DNA of 24,130 nt from CAYJMQ01 sp964371555 (GCA_964371555.1 CAYJMQ010000032.1:1-24130); one strand, 5' to 3'; positions 14,466 to 22,090 are shown, numbered from the stretch's first letter. The notes: generated by a model from the sequence alone, not told the origin. Made by a program: numbers and translations.

Positions 14466-15440
14466 TTAGCGCCGTGAATCGCATTTATAGCCTTGAAAGC
14501 TCTGACGGGCTTCAAGCATTGAATTGATTTTTTTAAGAACCCGGGCTTTCTCGAGCGCCCATCGAGGGGCGATGAGTTTCTCGGGGGCTGCGTCACCGGT
14601 TAATCGGTGAATAATGATGTGGGATGGGATTTTTTCCAAAAGATCGCAAACCAGATTTACATACTCATCTTCTTCGAATAGGGAAATCCCCCCTTTTAGA
14701 TAGTCTTCGTAGAGTTTTGTATTTTTGATCACATGCAGAAGATGGATTTTGAGACCGTCGATGGGGAGCTTTACAATAGTGTCAATCGTTTCATGCATCT
14801 CATCAGTCGTTTCTTGCGGAAGGCCCAAGATCAGATGGGTACAGATTTTTAAAGAGGGCTTCTTTTTTGCTTTGAAGAGCGCATCTTCAAATTGCCTGTA
14901 GGTGTGCCAGCGGTTGAGGCGTTCGTTGGTTTTATCATGGATCGTTTGAAGACCGAGTTCGAGCCAGAGTTCGAAAGGGGATCCTTCGCTGCGCTCAGGA
15001 TGACTCCCTTGGGCTATCTCATCAAGAAGTTCTATTGCCCCTTCCGATAGTGTGTCCGGTCGTGTGCTGACTGAGAGGCCAACGACATCGGGATGACCCA
15101 ATGCCTGATAGTAGCGTTCCCGGAGAACTTCCGTCCGCGCGTATGTATTGGTGAATGCCTGGAAATAGGCGATGAACTTTCTGGCCTTGTAGCGCCTTCT
15201 CATCCGCTCCATCCCTTGGAGGATCTGATCCCGGATGGAGAGCGCCGGGTTGACCCCCGGGGCCCTAGACCCCTCATCGCAATAGGTGCACCCCCCTGTC
15301 GCCAATGCCCCATCGCGGTTAGGGCAGTCAAAACCGGCATCAATCGAGATCTTGTAAACCTTTTCCCCAAATTGCTCTCTCAGGTAATGGTTCAATGAGC
15401 GATATCTCAGCCCTTCAGGAAATAGCCCAGGAAATGCCAT
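14466..15440 (-). CDS. YhcC-type radical SAM protein (TIGR01212 family)
   Basis: A radical S-adenosylmethionine protein of the YhcC/TIGR01212 family; its substrate is not known to me. The 324 residues start with LRYRSLNHYLREQFGEKVYK, and the cluster cysteines are in FDCPNRDGALATGGCTYC (C39, C51, C54), giving C-x11-C-x2-C. Then come FQAFTNTYA, VGLSVSTRPDTL, LELGLQTIHDKTNERLNR and THLILGLPQETTDEM. At residues about 144-154 a short repeat is translated in frame as GSHPERSEGSPF, between the strand ending LLDEIA and the WLELGLQ strand where relatives have a few residues. The fold probably tolerates it as a loop. It converges on the lyase gene with 57 nt between stops. Confidence 0.9.
   Translation of the reverse strand: MAFPGLFPEGLRYRSLNHYLREQFGEKVYKISIDAGFDCPNRDGALATGGCTYCDEGSRAPGVNPALSIRDQILQGMERMRRRYKARKFIAYFQAFTNTYARTEVLRERYYQALGHPDVVGLSVSTRPDTLSEGAIELLDEIAQGSHPERSEGSPFELWLELGLQTIHDKTNERLNRWHTYRQFEDALFKAKKKPSLKICTHLILGLPQETTDEMHETIDTIVKLPIDGLKIHLLHVIKNTKLYEDYLKGGISLFEEDEYVNLVCDLLEKIPSHIIIHRLTGDAAPEKLIAPRWALEKARVLKKINSMLEARQSFQGYKCDSRR
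14977..15008 (-). repeat. Palindromic repeat translated in frame within the radical SAM gene
   Basis: GGGATCCTTCGCTGCGCTC followed by AGGATGACTCCC has the arrangement seen in the repeats at 109-164 (GAGATCCTTCGCACTTCGTG then CTCAGGATGAC). On the coding strand it yields the peptide GSHPERSEGSPF. The outer arms (GGGATCCT and AGGATGACTCCC) are imperfectly complementary. Confidence 0.75.
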
Positions 15441-15502
15441 GGGGAAACGCTTAGTGGATTAAATAGAAAATGTCAATCATTTCTTATGGTTAAATAAGGT
15501 AT

Positions 15503-15529
15503 ACAAACCAGCCCTTCGGGCTGGTTTGT
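15503..15529. other. Strong 12-bp hairpin in a divergent intergenic region
   Basis: ACAAACCAGCCC (15503-15514) pairs perfectly with GGGCTGGTTTGT (15518-15529) around TTC. It sits upstream of both flanking genes (radical SAM on minus, ferredoxin on plus). A transcription terminator would only make sense for read-through or an unseen RNA. No long T-run follows on either strand. Confidence 0.6.
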
Positions 15530-15542
15530 CCTAATTTATACT

Positions 15543-15597
15543 GCGCGCCATTTTCCTTTGGAAAATGGCTTGCTACTTTTCAGCTTGCTACTTTTCA
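15543..15597. repeat. Hairpin repeat (copy 3) plus a 15-nt tandem repeat
   Basis: GCCATTTTCC (15547-15556) pairs with GGAAAATGGC (15560-15569), flanked by GCGC and TTGC as in the copy at 4272-4303. Directly after it GCTTGCTACTTTTCA occurs twice in tandem (15568-15582, 15583-15597), ending next to a TTGACA. Confidence 0.7.
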
Positions 15598-15627
15598 TTG
15601 ACAAGCGCCTTAAGGAGGGGGTAAAAC
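15598..15627 (+). promoter_or_regulatory. Possible promoter for the ferredoxin gene
   Basis: TTGACA (15598-15603), a perfect -35 consensus, is followed after 18 nt by TAAAAC, a weak -10 match. It would give a leader of about 45 nt to the ferredoxin ATG. The match is by eye only. Confidence 0.35.
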
Positions 15628-15676
15628 TCACGGCTTGGGTATCACGCATCTGCATATATAAGGATATGAAGCGGTC

Positions 15677-15940
15677 ATGACATATATCATTGCTGAGCCA
15701 TGTGTAGATGTGATAGACAGGGCATGTATTGAGGTTTGCCCCGTCGACTGTATTAAAGAGGCCCCCGATGGGAGTTCCAAAATGCTTTATATAGACCCCA
15801 AAGAGTGCATTGATTGCGGGGCTTGTGTTCCGGCCTGCCCTGTGGAGGCTATTTTTCCTGAACAGGAGGTCCCGGAAAAGTGGAAAGGCTATATTCCACT
15901 GAATTATCAATTTTTTGGGAGGCACGCCGCCGGGGTATAA
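15677..15940 (+). CDS. fdxA: 7Fe ferredoxin ([3Fe-4S][4Fe-4S])
   Basis: An 87-residue soluble electron carrier. Cysteines at 9, 17, 21, 25, 44, 47, 50 and 54 follow the spacing of the Azotobacter FdI type: C-x7-C-x3-C-P, then C-x2-C-x2-C-x3-C-P. The first C-x7-C-x3-C lacks the C-x2-C-x2-C pattern of a plain 2[4Fe-4S] ferredoxin, so one cluster should be [3Fe-4S], with C9, C17 and C54 as likely ligands. The C-terminal tail (WKGYIPLNYQFF) is typical of the short FdxA group. The partner enzyme is not evident; the next gene follows by 21 nt but is a secreted protein. Confidence 0.92.
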   Translation: MTYIIAEPCVDVIDRACIEVCPVDCIKEAPDGSSKMLYIDPKECIDCGACVPACPVEAIFPEQEVPEKWKGYIPLNYQFFGRHAAGV

Positions 15941-15961
15941 AACAACCAGAAAGGAGTTATT

Positions 15962-17167
15962 ATGAAGCGTCTTTTTGTCTCTTCTTTCCTATTTTTAGGC
16001 ACCCTTATTTGTTTCTTCTCAATTTCATTGAGAGCAATGGCCGATGGTTTTTCATTCAGAGATGAAATTGAAAAACTTAAAGCACACTATCTTCTGAGAG
16101 ATGAGCCCTATTTTGAAAACATATTGCAATGGACGCGGGGCTATGAGCCTTGTGAGGATTTTGAAAAAGAGCGAAGGCAATTTCAAGAACAACTTTTAGA
16201 CTTCTTTAAATTTTTTGCGTCTCTTCATCCTATTGATCGAGGCATTTATTATCTGTTTGTGGATATTTTTTCAAATTATCTGACGGAATATCCAACTCTC
16301 GAAAAATGGCTTTATGAAATTCGGTCGTTTGACAGATTGTTTGCCAAATCTGATTCTTTGGAATATCCATCGCTATCGGTACTCTCCTATTCTCTGAATC
16401 CGGAGGCTGGACATTATTATCGCTATTTTTTGCATTTAAAGCAGCTCACTATTCTCCCCCCGTGGGAAGAGTTTAAACGGGAGCTTCAGGATATGCAGAA
16501 CTGGTTTGAAAAAAAGGATCGATCCCCAAACGAAAAAGACGGAAAACCGCTCTTTCTCTGGCAAGGGCGTTTTTATCCCGATGCAAAAGAGCAGCTGGAT
16601 GAAGAAAAGAAGAAACTATTGTCGAAGCCGATCCTCTGGAATTATCATGCCTCAGAGACTGAAGTGAGTATAGATTCGACATTCCATATTCAAAAGACTT
16701 CACAAAAAGTCGAAAATAAAATCTTAAAAAATCCAAAGGAGCTCTTTCAAAGATTTTTTCCATGGCAATTGATTGAAAGTGAAACACGTTATTATACAGA
16801 TATTGAAGGGCGAAATATTCTTTCGGTGGCGATGATTGATCTTGATGGAGATCGCCTGGATTTGGATTTTTGGGTTCATAACGACACAAGCAACGGTCTC
16901 GGAAAGAATACCCTTTATTTTACTCTCGAACCCCCTACGTTTAGCGGTTTAAACGCGCTTCTTTCGCTTTGGGAGATCGTCTGCAGGGTTCGGCCTCATG
17001 AAAAATTTGGCGATATTACAGCTATCTCTCTCAAAAGCAAAACAGAGGTAAGAATCGCCTGGTTCAAAGAGCGGCTTACGCGTGAGGGCAAAACAAAAGA
17101 GCTTCTTGACAAAGAGCTTCCCCCCAAGCTCAATGGACTTAAAGAGTATTTACTAAAAGACGAGTGA
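15962..17167 (+). CDS. Secreted protein of unknown function (401 residues)
   Basis: The ATG follows AAGGAG at 15951-15956. Residues 1-27 are a signal peptide (MKRLFVSSFLFLGTLICFF, ending RAMA-DG). The rest is rich in charged residues and in aromatic Phe, Trp and Tyr, with a probably helical first half (FEKERRQFQEQLLDFFKFFA) and a more beta-like second half (YYTDIEGRNILSVAMIDLDG, then DRLDLDFWVHND). I do not recognise a family. The predicted mature protein has few cysteines and no later membrane segment, so it is probably periplasmic. Its stop is 7 nt before gap, which suggests co-transcription with the glycolytic genes, an odd pairing with no obvious functional link. Confidence 0.7.
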   Translation: MKRLFVSSFLFLGTLICFFSISLRAMADGFSFRDEIEKLKAHYLLRDEPYFENILQWTRGYEPCEDFEKERRQFQEQLLDFFKFFASLHPIDRGIYYLFVDIFSNYLTEYPTLEKWLYEIRSFDRLFAKSDSLEYPSLSVLSYSLNPEAGHYYRYFLHLKQLTILPPWEEFKRELQDMQNWFEKKDRSPNEKDGKPLFLWQGRFYPDAKEQLDEEKKKLLSKPILWNYHASETEVSIDSTFHIQKTSQKVENKILKNPKELFQRFFPWQLIESETRYYTDIEGRNILSVAMIDLDGDRLDLDFWVHNDTSNGLGKNTLYFTLEPPTFSGLNALLSLWEIVCRVRPHEKFGDITAISLKSKTEVRIAWFKERLTREGKTKELLDKELPPKLNGLKEYLLKDE

Positions 17168-17174
17168 TTTCTTC

Positions 17175-18179
17175 ATGAAAATAGCAATCAATGGCTTTGG
17201 GCGGATTGGACGCCAGATTTTGAGATTGGGGCTCTCGCCCAATGAGAAGCGGCCCTTTCAATTTGTGGCGATCAACGATCGGAGCTCAAAAGAGATTGGG
17301 GCGTATCTTTTCAAGTATGATTCTGTCCACCCGGTTTTTCCGGCCGAGGTCAGTGTTGAGAGAGATTCGATCAAAATTGGCAAGCATGCCATCCGGGTTT
17401 TGTCTGAAACAGAGGTATCCGGGCTTCCGTGGCGTGATCTGAAAGTCGATTTTGTGATGGAATGCACGGGGAAATTTACGGCGAAGGTGTTTGCCGAAAA
17501 GCATTTGGAGAATGGCGCAAAGAAAGTCCTTGTCTCCGCTCCCTGCAAAGACGACGATATTACGATTGTCATGGGGGTCAACGAAAAGGAATATGACGCT
17601 AAAAAGCACCATGTTATTTCAAATGCCTCTTGTACGACAAATTGTGTGTCGGTGATCGCAAAGGTATTGAGGAATCATCTGGGATTGGAGCGTGCGTTTA
17701 TGACAACTGTGCATGCCTATACCAATGACCAGCCGGTTCTGGACAACACGCATCACGATTTCCGGCGGGCGCGGGCAGCTGCCCTTTCGATGATTCCCAC
17801 AACATCGGGGGCGAGTCGGTCGATGGCAAAGATATTTCCAGAACTGAAGGGGGCTTTTGAAGGGCTCTCCATTCGTGTTCCGACACCCGATGTGTCACTC
17901 ATTGATCTGGTAGCCGAGGTCAAAAAGCCGGTTACTGTGAAGTCATTAAATGACATTTTCAAAGAAGAGGCACATGGGAAACTCAAACGGTATCTGGGGT
18001 ATATAGAGGAGCCGCTGGTCTCTTCTGATTTCATCGGGGATGAGCGTTCGGCAATTATTGATGCGCCATTGACACAAGTTTTGGGGGGGCGCTTCATTAA
18101 AGTAATTGCCTGGTATGATAACGAAGTCGGTTTTAGCGCCAGAATGCTCGATCTTGCGGAGTATATCGGTGGCCATTAA
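17175..18179 (+). CDS. gap: Glyceraldehyde-3-phosphate dehydrogenase
   Basis: Oxidises glyceraldehyde 3-phosphate to 1,3-bisphosphoglycerate in glycolysis. The 334 residues show the NAD-binding start KIAINGFGRIGRQILRL, VAINDRSS, the active-site SNASCTTNC with the nucleophilic Cys near residue 153, the later TVHAYTNDQPVLD with the catalytic His, and WYDNEVGFSARMLDLAEYI at the end. It is the first enzyme of a lower-glycolysis operon and its 3' end overlaps the pgk start by 11 nt. Confidence 0.97.
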   Translation: MKIAINGFGRIGRQILRLGLSPNEKRPFQFVAINDRSSKEIGAYLFKYDSVHPVFPAEVSVERDSIKIGKHAIRVLSETEVSGLPWRDLKVDFVMECTGKFTAKVFAEKHLENGAKKVLVSAPCKDDDITIVMGVNEKEYDAKKHHVISNASCTTNCVSVIAKVLRNHLGLERAFMTTVHAYTNDQPVLDNTHHDFRRARAAALSMIPTTSGASRSMAKIFPELKGAFEGLSIRVPTPDVSLIDLVAEVKKPVTVKSLNDIFKEEAHGKLKRYLGYIEEPLVSSDFIGDERSAIIDAPLTQVLGGRFIKVIAWYDNEVGFSARMLDLAEYIGGH

Positions 18180-19350
18180 ATGTATTGATGAAATAGATAT
18201 TGAGGGAAAGCGCGTTTTTATCCGGGAAGATTTCAACGTCCCCATTCAAGAAAAGAAAATTTTGAACGATTTAAAAATCAGGGCCGCGCTCCCGACCATT
18301 CAATATGCGATAGAGAAGAATGCAAAAGTTATTTTAGCCTCTCATTTGGGGCGTCCCAGAGGAAAGGTTATTCCAGAATATAGTCTTCTCCCCGTAGGAG
18401 AGCGCCTGTCGTTTTATCTCAAAAAAGAGGTGACTTTTTCTAAAAGCTGTGAGGGGAGCGGCAACCACAAGATTATTCAGCAGATGAAGCCGGGGGATGT
18501 CCTTCTGCTTGAAAATTTGCGATTTCATCCCGGCGAGGAGTCAAACAGCGAGCACTTTGCAACTCAACTTTCAAAGCTCTGTGATGTCTATATTAATGAT
18601 GCGTTCGGGGCCGTTCATCGCGCCCATACGTCTGTGGCAATGCTGCCACGGCTGATTCGAAACCGTGGTGTTGGATTTTTGATGAAACAAGAGATCCATG
18701 CGTTATCAGAGCTGTTGGGGAAGCCAGCCAGCCCATACGCGGTGGTCGTTGGCGGGGCCAAAGTAGGTGACAAGATCGGGGTGATTACAAATCTTTTGAA
18801 TCATATTGATAAAATTATCATTGGGGGCGCGATGGCATATACCTTTCTCAAGGCTCAAGGGAAAAAGGTCGGAAATTCTCTGACGGAAGGAGACAAACTT
18901 CATCTGGCAAAGTCTATTTTGGATCAGGCCAGAGAAAATCGTGTGGAATGTTTGCTCCCTATAGACCATCTGATCGTCAAAGAACTTAGAGAAAATGCTG
19001 AAACGGAAACAACCGAGTGGGACGAAATTCCAGATGGCTGGTTGGGGGTCGATATTGGCCCCAAAACGATCGAGGCTTACCGGAACGCGCTTGCAGAGTG
19101 CAAAACAATTCTTTGGAATGGCCCGATGGGGGTTTTTGAAATGAAGCCTTTTTCGAAAGGGACGCAGGAAATTGCCTATGCCATTTCAAAAAATAAGGGG
19201 TTTACCGTTGTGGGCGGCGGTGATTCTGTGAATGCGGTTTATGAATTTAAACTGCAATTAAAGTTTTCCCATATTTCCACAGGGGGAGGGGCCTGTCTTG
19301 AATTTTTGGAAGGCAAAACGCTTCCAGGGCTGAAACTCTTAAGCGTATGA
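18169..19350 (+). CDS. pgk: Phosphoglycerate kinase
   Basis: Transfers the acyl phosphate of 1,3-bisphosphoglycerate to ADP. I start it at the GTG at 18169 (393 residues), preceded by CGGAG 7 nt upstream; the open frame extends to 18106 but that part overlaps the gap coding sequence and has no family match. Motifs: KRVFIREDFNVPI, LASHLGRPRG, LLLENLRFHPGEE, YINDAFGAVHRAHTS, VVVGGAKVGDKIGV, WNGPMGVFE and FTVVGGGDSVNAV near the ATP site. Its stop TGA overlaps the tpiA ATG (ATGA), so translation is coupled. Confidence 0.96.
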   Translation: MAIKCIDEIDIEGKRVFIREDFNVPIQEKKILNDLKIRAALPTIQYAIEKNAKVILASHLGRPRGKVIPEYSLLPVGERLSFYLKKEVTFSKSCEGSGNHKIIQQMKPGDVLLLENLRFHPGEESNSEHFATQLSKLCDVYINDAFGAVHRAHTSVAMLPRLIRNRGVGFLMKQEIHALSELLGKPASPYAVVVGGAKVGDKIGVITNLLNHIDKIIIGGAMAYTFLKAQGKKVGNSLTEGDKLHLAKSILDQARENRVECLLPIDHLIVKELRENAETETTEWDEIPDGWLGVDIGPKTIEAYRNALAECKTILWNGPMGVFEMKPFSKGTQEIAYAISKNKGFTVVGGGDSVNAVYEFKLQLKFSHISTGGGACLEFLEGKTLPGLKLLSV

Positions 19351-20114
19351 CGGCGCGATCCCGCATTCTTGCAGCCAATTGGAAGATGAATAAAACCGTT
19401 TCTGAAACGGTAGAGTTCTGTCGGATATTTAAGGATCTTTATAAAACGAATTCAAAGAAGGGGGTAGATCTCGTCATCGCCCCGCCATTTACATCATTGG
19501 CTGCCGCCAAGAAAGAATTTGAAGGGACAGGTGTTCATATTGCTTCTCAAAACATGCATTGGGAAAAATCGGGGGCATTTACAGGTGAAATCTCGGCCCC
19601 GATGTTAAAAGAACTGGGTGTCCAATATCTGATTTTGGGGCATTCGGAGCGAAGGCATCTGTTTTTGGAGACCGATGGCATTGTAAATCAGAAAATCAAA
19701 AGGGGGATTGAGGAACGGTTTTTAATTATTTTTTGCATTGGAGAGACGCTTGAGGAGCGTAATTCGGGGAAAACATCTCTGGTTCTGGAACGCCAGCTTG
19801 AAAAGGGGCTCCAGGGGATTGAGAAGGCCGCCCTGAAGAATATCGTCGTTGCCTATGAACCGGTGTGGGCGATTGGGACAGGGAAGAATGCAACGGCTGA
19901 CCAGGCGGAAGAGGCGCATTTCCATATACGGAAGGTTCTCACGGGGCGATTTGATAAAGAGAGTTCGGAAAGGATTCCGATTCTCTATGGGGGGAGCGTG
20001 AATGCGGATAATTTTTCGGAGATTTCAAGGAAGCCAAATGTAGACGGGGCGTTGGTCGGCGGGGCTTCTTTAGATCCAAAATCTTTTATTGAAATTTTAA
20101 AAAGAATGGCGTAG
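19347..20114 (+). CDS. tpiA: Triosephosphate isomerase
   Basis: Interconverts dihydroxyacetone phosphate and glyceraldehyde 3-phosphate. The 255 residues have AANWKMNKT with the catalytic Asn and Lys, ASQNMHWEKSGAFTGEIS, LILGHSERRHLF with the catalytic His, AYEPVWAIGTGKNATADQAE with the catalytic Glu, and the phosphate-gripping YGGSVNADN and GALVGGASLD. It overlaps pgk by 4 nt and is followed after 14 nt by secG. Confidence 0.96.
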   Translation: MTARSRILAANWKMNKTVSETVEFCRIFKDLYKTNSKKGVDLVIAPPFTSLAAAKKEFEGTGVHIASQNMHWEKSGAFTGEISAPMLKELGVQYLILGHSERRHLFLETDGIVNQKIKRGIEERFLIIFCIGETLEERNSGKTSLVLERQLEKGLQGIEKAALKNIVVAYEPVWAIGTGKNATADQAEEAHFHIRKVLTGRFDKESSERIPILYGGSVNADNFSEISRKPNVDGALVGGASLDPKSFIEILKRMA

Positions 20115-20128
20115 GGTTTCTTTTCTGA

Positions 20129-20419
20129 ATGACTACCTTTATTGTGATTTTACATATTTTTGTCTGTGTGCTTTTAATTCTGATCGTGCTTCTTCAGGCT
20201 GGAAAAGGGGCAGAAATGGGGGCGACGTTTGGAGCCGGGGGGAGCCAGAGCGTCTTTGGAAGCGGGGGGGCAGCCCCTTTTATGACAAAGCTTACCACCG
20301 TGATCGCGGTTATTTTTATGCTGACTTCCATTGGGCTTACGATCTTCAATGCGCGGGCATCGAAACAAACCGTCGTGGAAGGAATTTCAACGCCACTTGA
20401 ACAGAAGCCGGCTCCCTAA
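20129..20419 (+). CDS. secG: Protein translocase subunit SecG
   Basis: The small SecYEG subunit that assists protein export across the inner membrane. The 96 residues have two membrane helices (VILHIFVCVLLILIVLLQ and KLTTVIAVIFMLTSIGLTIF) joined by the diagnostic cytosolic loop GKGAEMGATFGAGGSQSVFG. The placement between tpiA and a tRNA-Leu(GAG) gene matches the secG-leuU neighbourhood of E. coli. The C-terminal tail is short and Pro-rich. Confidence 0.95.
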   Translation: MTTFIVILHIFVCVLLILIVLLQAGKGAEMGATFGAGGSQSVFGSGGAAPFMTKLTTVIAVIFMLTSIGLTIFNARASKQTVVEGISTPLEQKPAP

Positions 20420-20436
20420 TCGATATAGCCTGGTAT

Positions 20437-20521
20437 GCTCGGGTGATGGAATTGGTAGACATGCGGTCTTGAGGGGGCCGTGGGGAAACCCGTGCTGGTT
20501 CGAGTCCAGTCCCGAGCACCA
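20437..20521 (+). tRNA. tRNA-Leu (anticodon GAG)
   Basis: The acceptor stem GCTCGGG (20437-20443) pairs with CCCGAGC; discriminator A and an encoded CCA follow (ending 20521). The D-arm contains GGTAGAC. The anticodon stem CGGTC/GGCCG encloses TTGAGGG, giving anticodon GAG for CUC/CUU. A long variable arm (TGGGGAAACCCGT) marks a class II tRNA. The T-arm is GCTGG-TTCGAGT-CCAGT. It is only 17 nt after secG and probably co-transcribed. Confidence 0.96.
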
Positions 20522-20570
20522 AGGATTTCACTAACTTAAGTCATTCGAAGAAGCATGAAAAATATCAAAC

Positions 20571-20614
20571 ATCAACCAAATCATAAACTTAAATATCAAC
20601 CCAATCGTAAACTT
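20571..20614. repeat. Short degenerate tandem repeat
   Basis: ATCAACCAAATCATAAACTT (20571-20590) recurs at 20595-20614 with two changes, a 24-nt period. It lies in the 470-nt gene-free stretch after the tRNA. No function is evident. Confidence 0.5.
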
Positions 20615-20640
20615 GAAAAAATTCTTTCTGTCTAAAACCC

Positions 20641-20690
20641 AGACAAAGGATAGTTGAAAGTATGGTTTTTCGACCATCTTTTTTGTCTCG
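20641..20690 (+). terminator. Possible terminator after the gap-pgk-tpiA-secG-tRNA unit
   Basis: AGACAAA (20641-20647) can pair with TTTGTCT (20682-20688), and inside it ATGGT (20662-20666) pairs with ACCAT (20673-20677), followed by a run of six T. The structure is loose, with the T-run partly inside the outer stem. A second AT-rich hairpin, GCATTTTT/AAAAATGC, follows at 20707-20725. Confidence 0.35.
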
Positions 20691-20731
20691 AAAGTCTTCA
20701 AAAATAGCATTTTTTTTAAAAATGCGGCTTA

Positions 20732-20747
20732 TTGACAATTCTTGTCA
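20732..20747 (+). promoter_or_regulatory. Inverted repeat overlapping a TTGACA box
   Basis: TGACAA-TTC-TTGTCA (20733-20747) is a perfect 6-bp dyad overlapping TTGACA (20732-20737). It could be a repressor site over a -35 element. The -10 region is poor (TAAAGA at 20756-20761). A further dyad, AGATATA (20906-20912) with TATATCT (20925-20931), lies closer to the next gene. Otherwise 20522-20990 shows no gene. Confidence 0.3.
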
Positions 20748-20990
20748 TTTCAAAGTAAAGAACTAAAGCAGTTAACATGGTTGAAATCACACTATTTTTT
20801 CCTTTGCCCTGATGGCTTGTTTAATTCAGGGTTGTTCAAGAGGACAGTAGAGTATATTTAAAAACTCCGTGATGAATGAAAAGTCTTTTAATTTCAATAT
20901 GTTATAGATATATGGCAACCGTGGTATATCTCTTGCAATCCATAAAATGTGTGACGTTGTGTCTTGAATCGACAGAGGAGTGTAGAGCAG

Positions 20991-22013
20991 ATGAAATATA
21001 AGTATTTGATTTTATTTATACTATTCTTATCCCTCAGCATGAATACCGCATGGGCAGGCGGTTATTTAACGGCTCAGGAAAGGATGGATTTGATATCGGG
21101 TGGAATAGCCTATCTTGCAAAAAACCAAAAGCTGGATGGTAGGTGGGAAGAACATCCACAATATCCTACACAATATCCTACGGCTGTGACAGCACTTTCG
21201 GCGCTTTCAATTTTAGGCGCAGGACACATGCCGCACCGTGGGCCCTATCAAAGTGAGCTCACACAAGCGATCGATCTGTTACTCCGAGCCCAAAGGGGGA
21301 AAGATGGTTTGATTGCGATTCCGGGTGAACTACGCTCGATGTACGGGCACGGCTTTTCGACACTCTTTTTAAGCCAGGTGTATGGGATAACTCAAGGTTT
21401 GCGAATCAAAAATGCTTTAAAATCTGCTGTCGATCTCATTGTGAAGAGTCAGAGTGAAAAGGGGGGATGGTATTACGAGCCTCATTCATCTGATGATGAA
21501 GGGACAGTAACGATTGTTCAGATCCAGGCGCTTAGGGCATGCCGGGATGCTGGGATATATGTTCCGCATGAAACGATTGAAAAAGCTCTCGATTATGTCA
21601 AAAAATCGCAATATGAAAATGGGGGTATTGCCTATGGCGTAGGCCCTTCAGGCAATGCCACACCTGCGCTGACATCGGCTGGGATGGCCGTTTTATTTAA
21701 TGCGGGAGAATATGATGTAACAGAAGTGCATGCCAAAGGTTTTCGGTATCTGGATGATCACTTTTCAGAACTTTTTGAATTGGGAAATCATTTTCTTTAC
21801 ACCAATTTTTATGCTGCGCAGGTTTATAAGCTTCGAGGCGGCTTTCATAGGGAAGATTATTTTCGGGCTGTGGAGAAAGACTTGGACGATCAGATGAAAA
21901 ATGAAGATGGAGACACTTTTTGGAATATTGAAGAGGGGCCCTTTTATTCGACGGCAATGGCGCTTTTGATTTTAGAGGTGGAACTTGAGTATCTTCCAAT
22001 CTTTACAGATTAA
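20991..22013 (+). CDS. Secreted terpenoid-cyclase-like (alpha/alpha toroid) protein
   Basis: I start it at the ATG at 20991, ten bases after GAGGAG; a TTG at 20964 would only lengthen the region before the signal peptide. The 340-residue product has a signal peptide (residues 1-22, LILFILFLSLSMNTAWA). The rest is a chain of helix repeats with prenyltransferase/squalene-oxidase-type motifs: GIAYLAKNQKLDGRWEE, AIDLLLRAQRGKDGLIAIPG, AVDLIVKSQSEKGGWYYEP, ALDYVKKSQYENGGIAYGVG. Q-x(2-5)-G-x-W-like patterns recur. Squalene-hopene cyclases are about twice as long and carry a D-x-D-D-T acid motif, which I do not see, so an enzymatic role is doubtful. It may be a binding or scaffold protein. The next gene, a DGR-type target, follows after 10 nt. 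Confidence 0.8.
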   Translation: MKYKYLILFILFLSLSMNTAWAGGYLTAQERMDLISGGIAYLAKNQKLDGRWEEHPQYPTQYPTAVTALSALSILGAGHMPHRGPYQSELTQAIDLLLRAQRGKDGLIAIPGELRSMYGHGFSTLFLSQVYGITQGLRIKNALKSAVDLIVKSQSEKGGWYYEPHSSDDEGTVTIVQIQALRACRDAGIYVPHETIEKALDYVKKSQYENGGIAYGVGPSGNATPALTSAGMAVLFNAGEYDVTEVHAKGFRYLDDHFSELFELGNHFLYTNFYAAQVYKLRGGFHREDYFRAVEKDLDDQMKNEDGDTFWNIEEGPFYSTAMALLILEVELEYLPIFTD

Positions 22014-22090
22014 AGGATTAGTCATGTCATTCTGGGTACGACTTTTGTCATTCCGAACGCGAAGCCACTCGTGGCGTAGCGTGAGGAATC
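22010..22090 (+). repeat. Repeat element covering the start of the second variable protein
   Basis: The first 55 nt (22010-22064) are identical to 24076-24130. The unit contains GTCATTCTGGG, GTCATTCCGAACGCGAAG, a GCCAC/GTGGC hairpin and GTGAGGAATCTC. It resembles the common GTCATTC...GAGGAATC intergenic repeat of such genomes. It starts 4 nt before the end of the toroid gene (at its stop codon TAA) and supplies the ATG and first codons of the next gene. Confidence 0.75.

Noticed and set aside
15503..15529. Intrinsic terminator
   Set aside because: The hairpin is strong, but both neighbouring genes point away from it and no T-run follows, so I list it only as a hairpin.
20571..20614. DGR template repeat, because of the A-rich tandem sequence
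   Set aside because: It does not match the framework bases of either VR (no TACCG...CGCGG or GGTTT segments) and encodes nothing similar.
20798..20850. Lipoprotein-like peptide ALMACLIQGCS on the plus strand
   Set aside because: The frame is bounded by stops after fewer than 20 codons, so it cannot be called a gene; at most a remnant.
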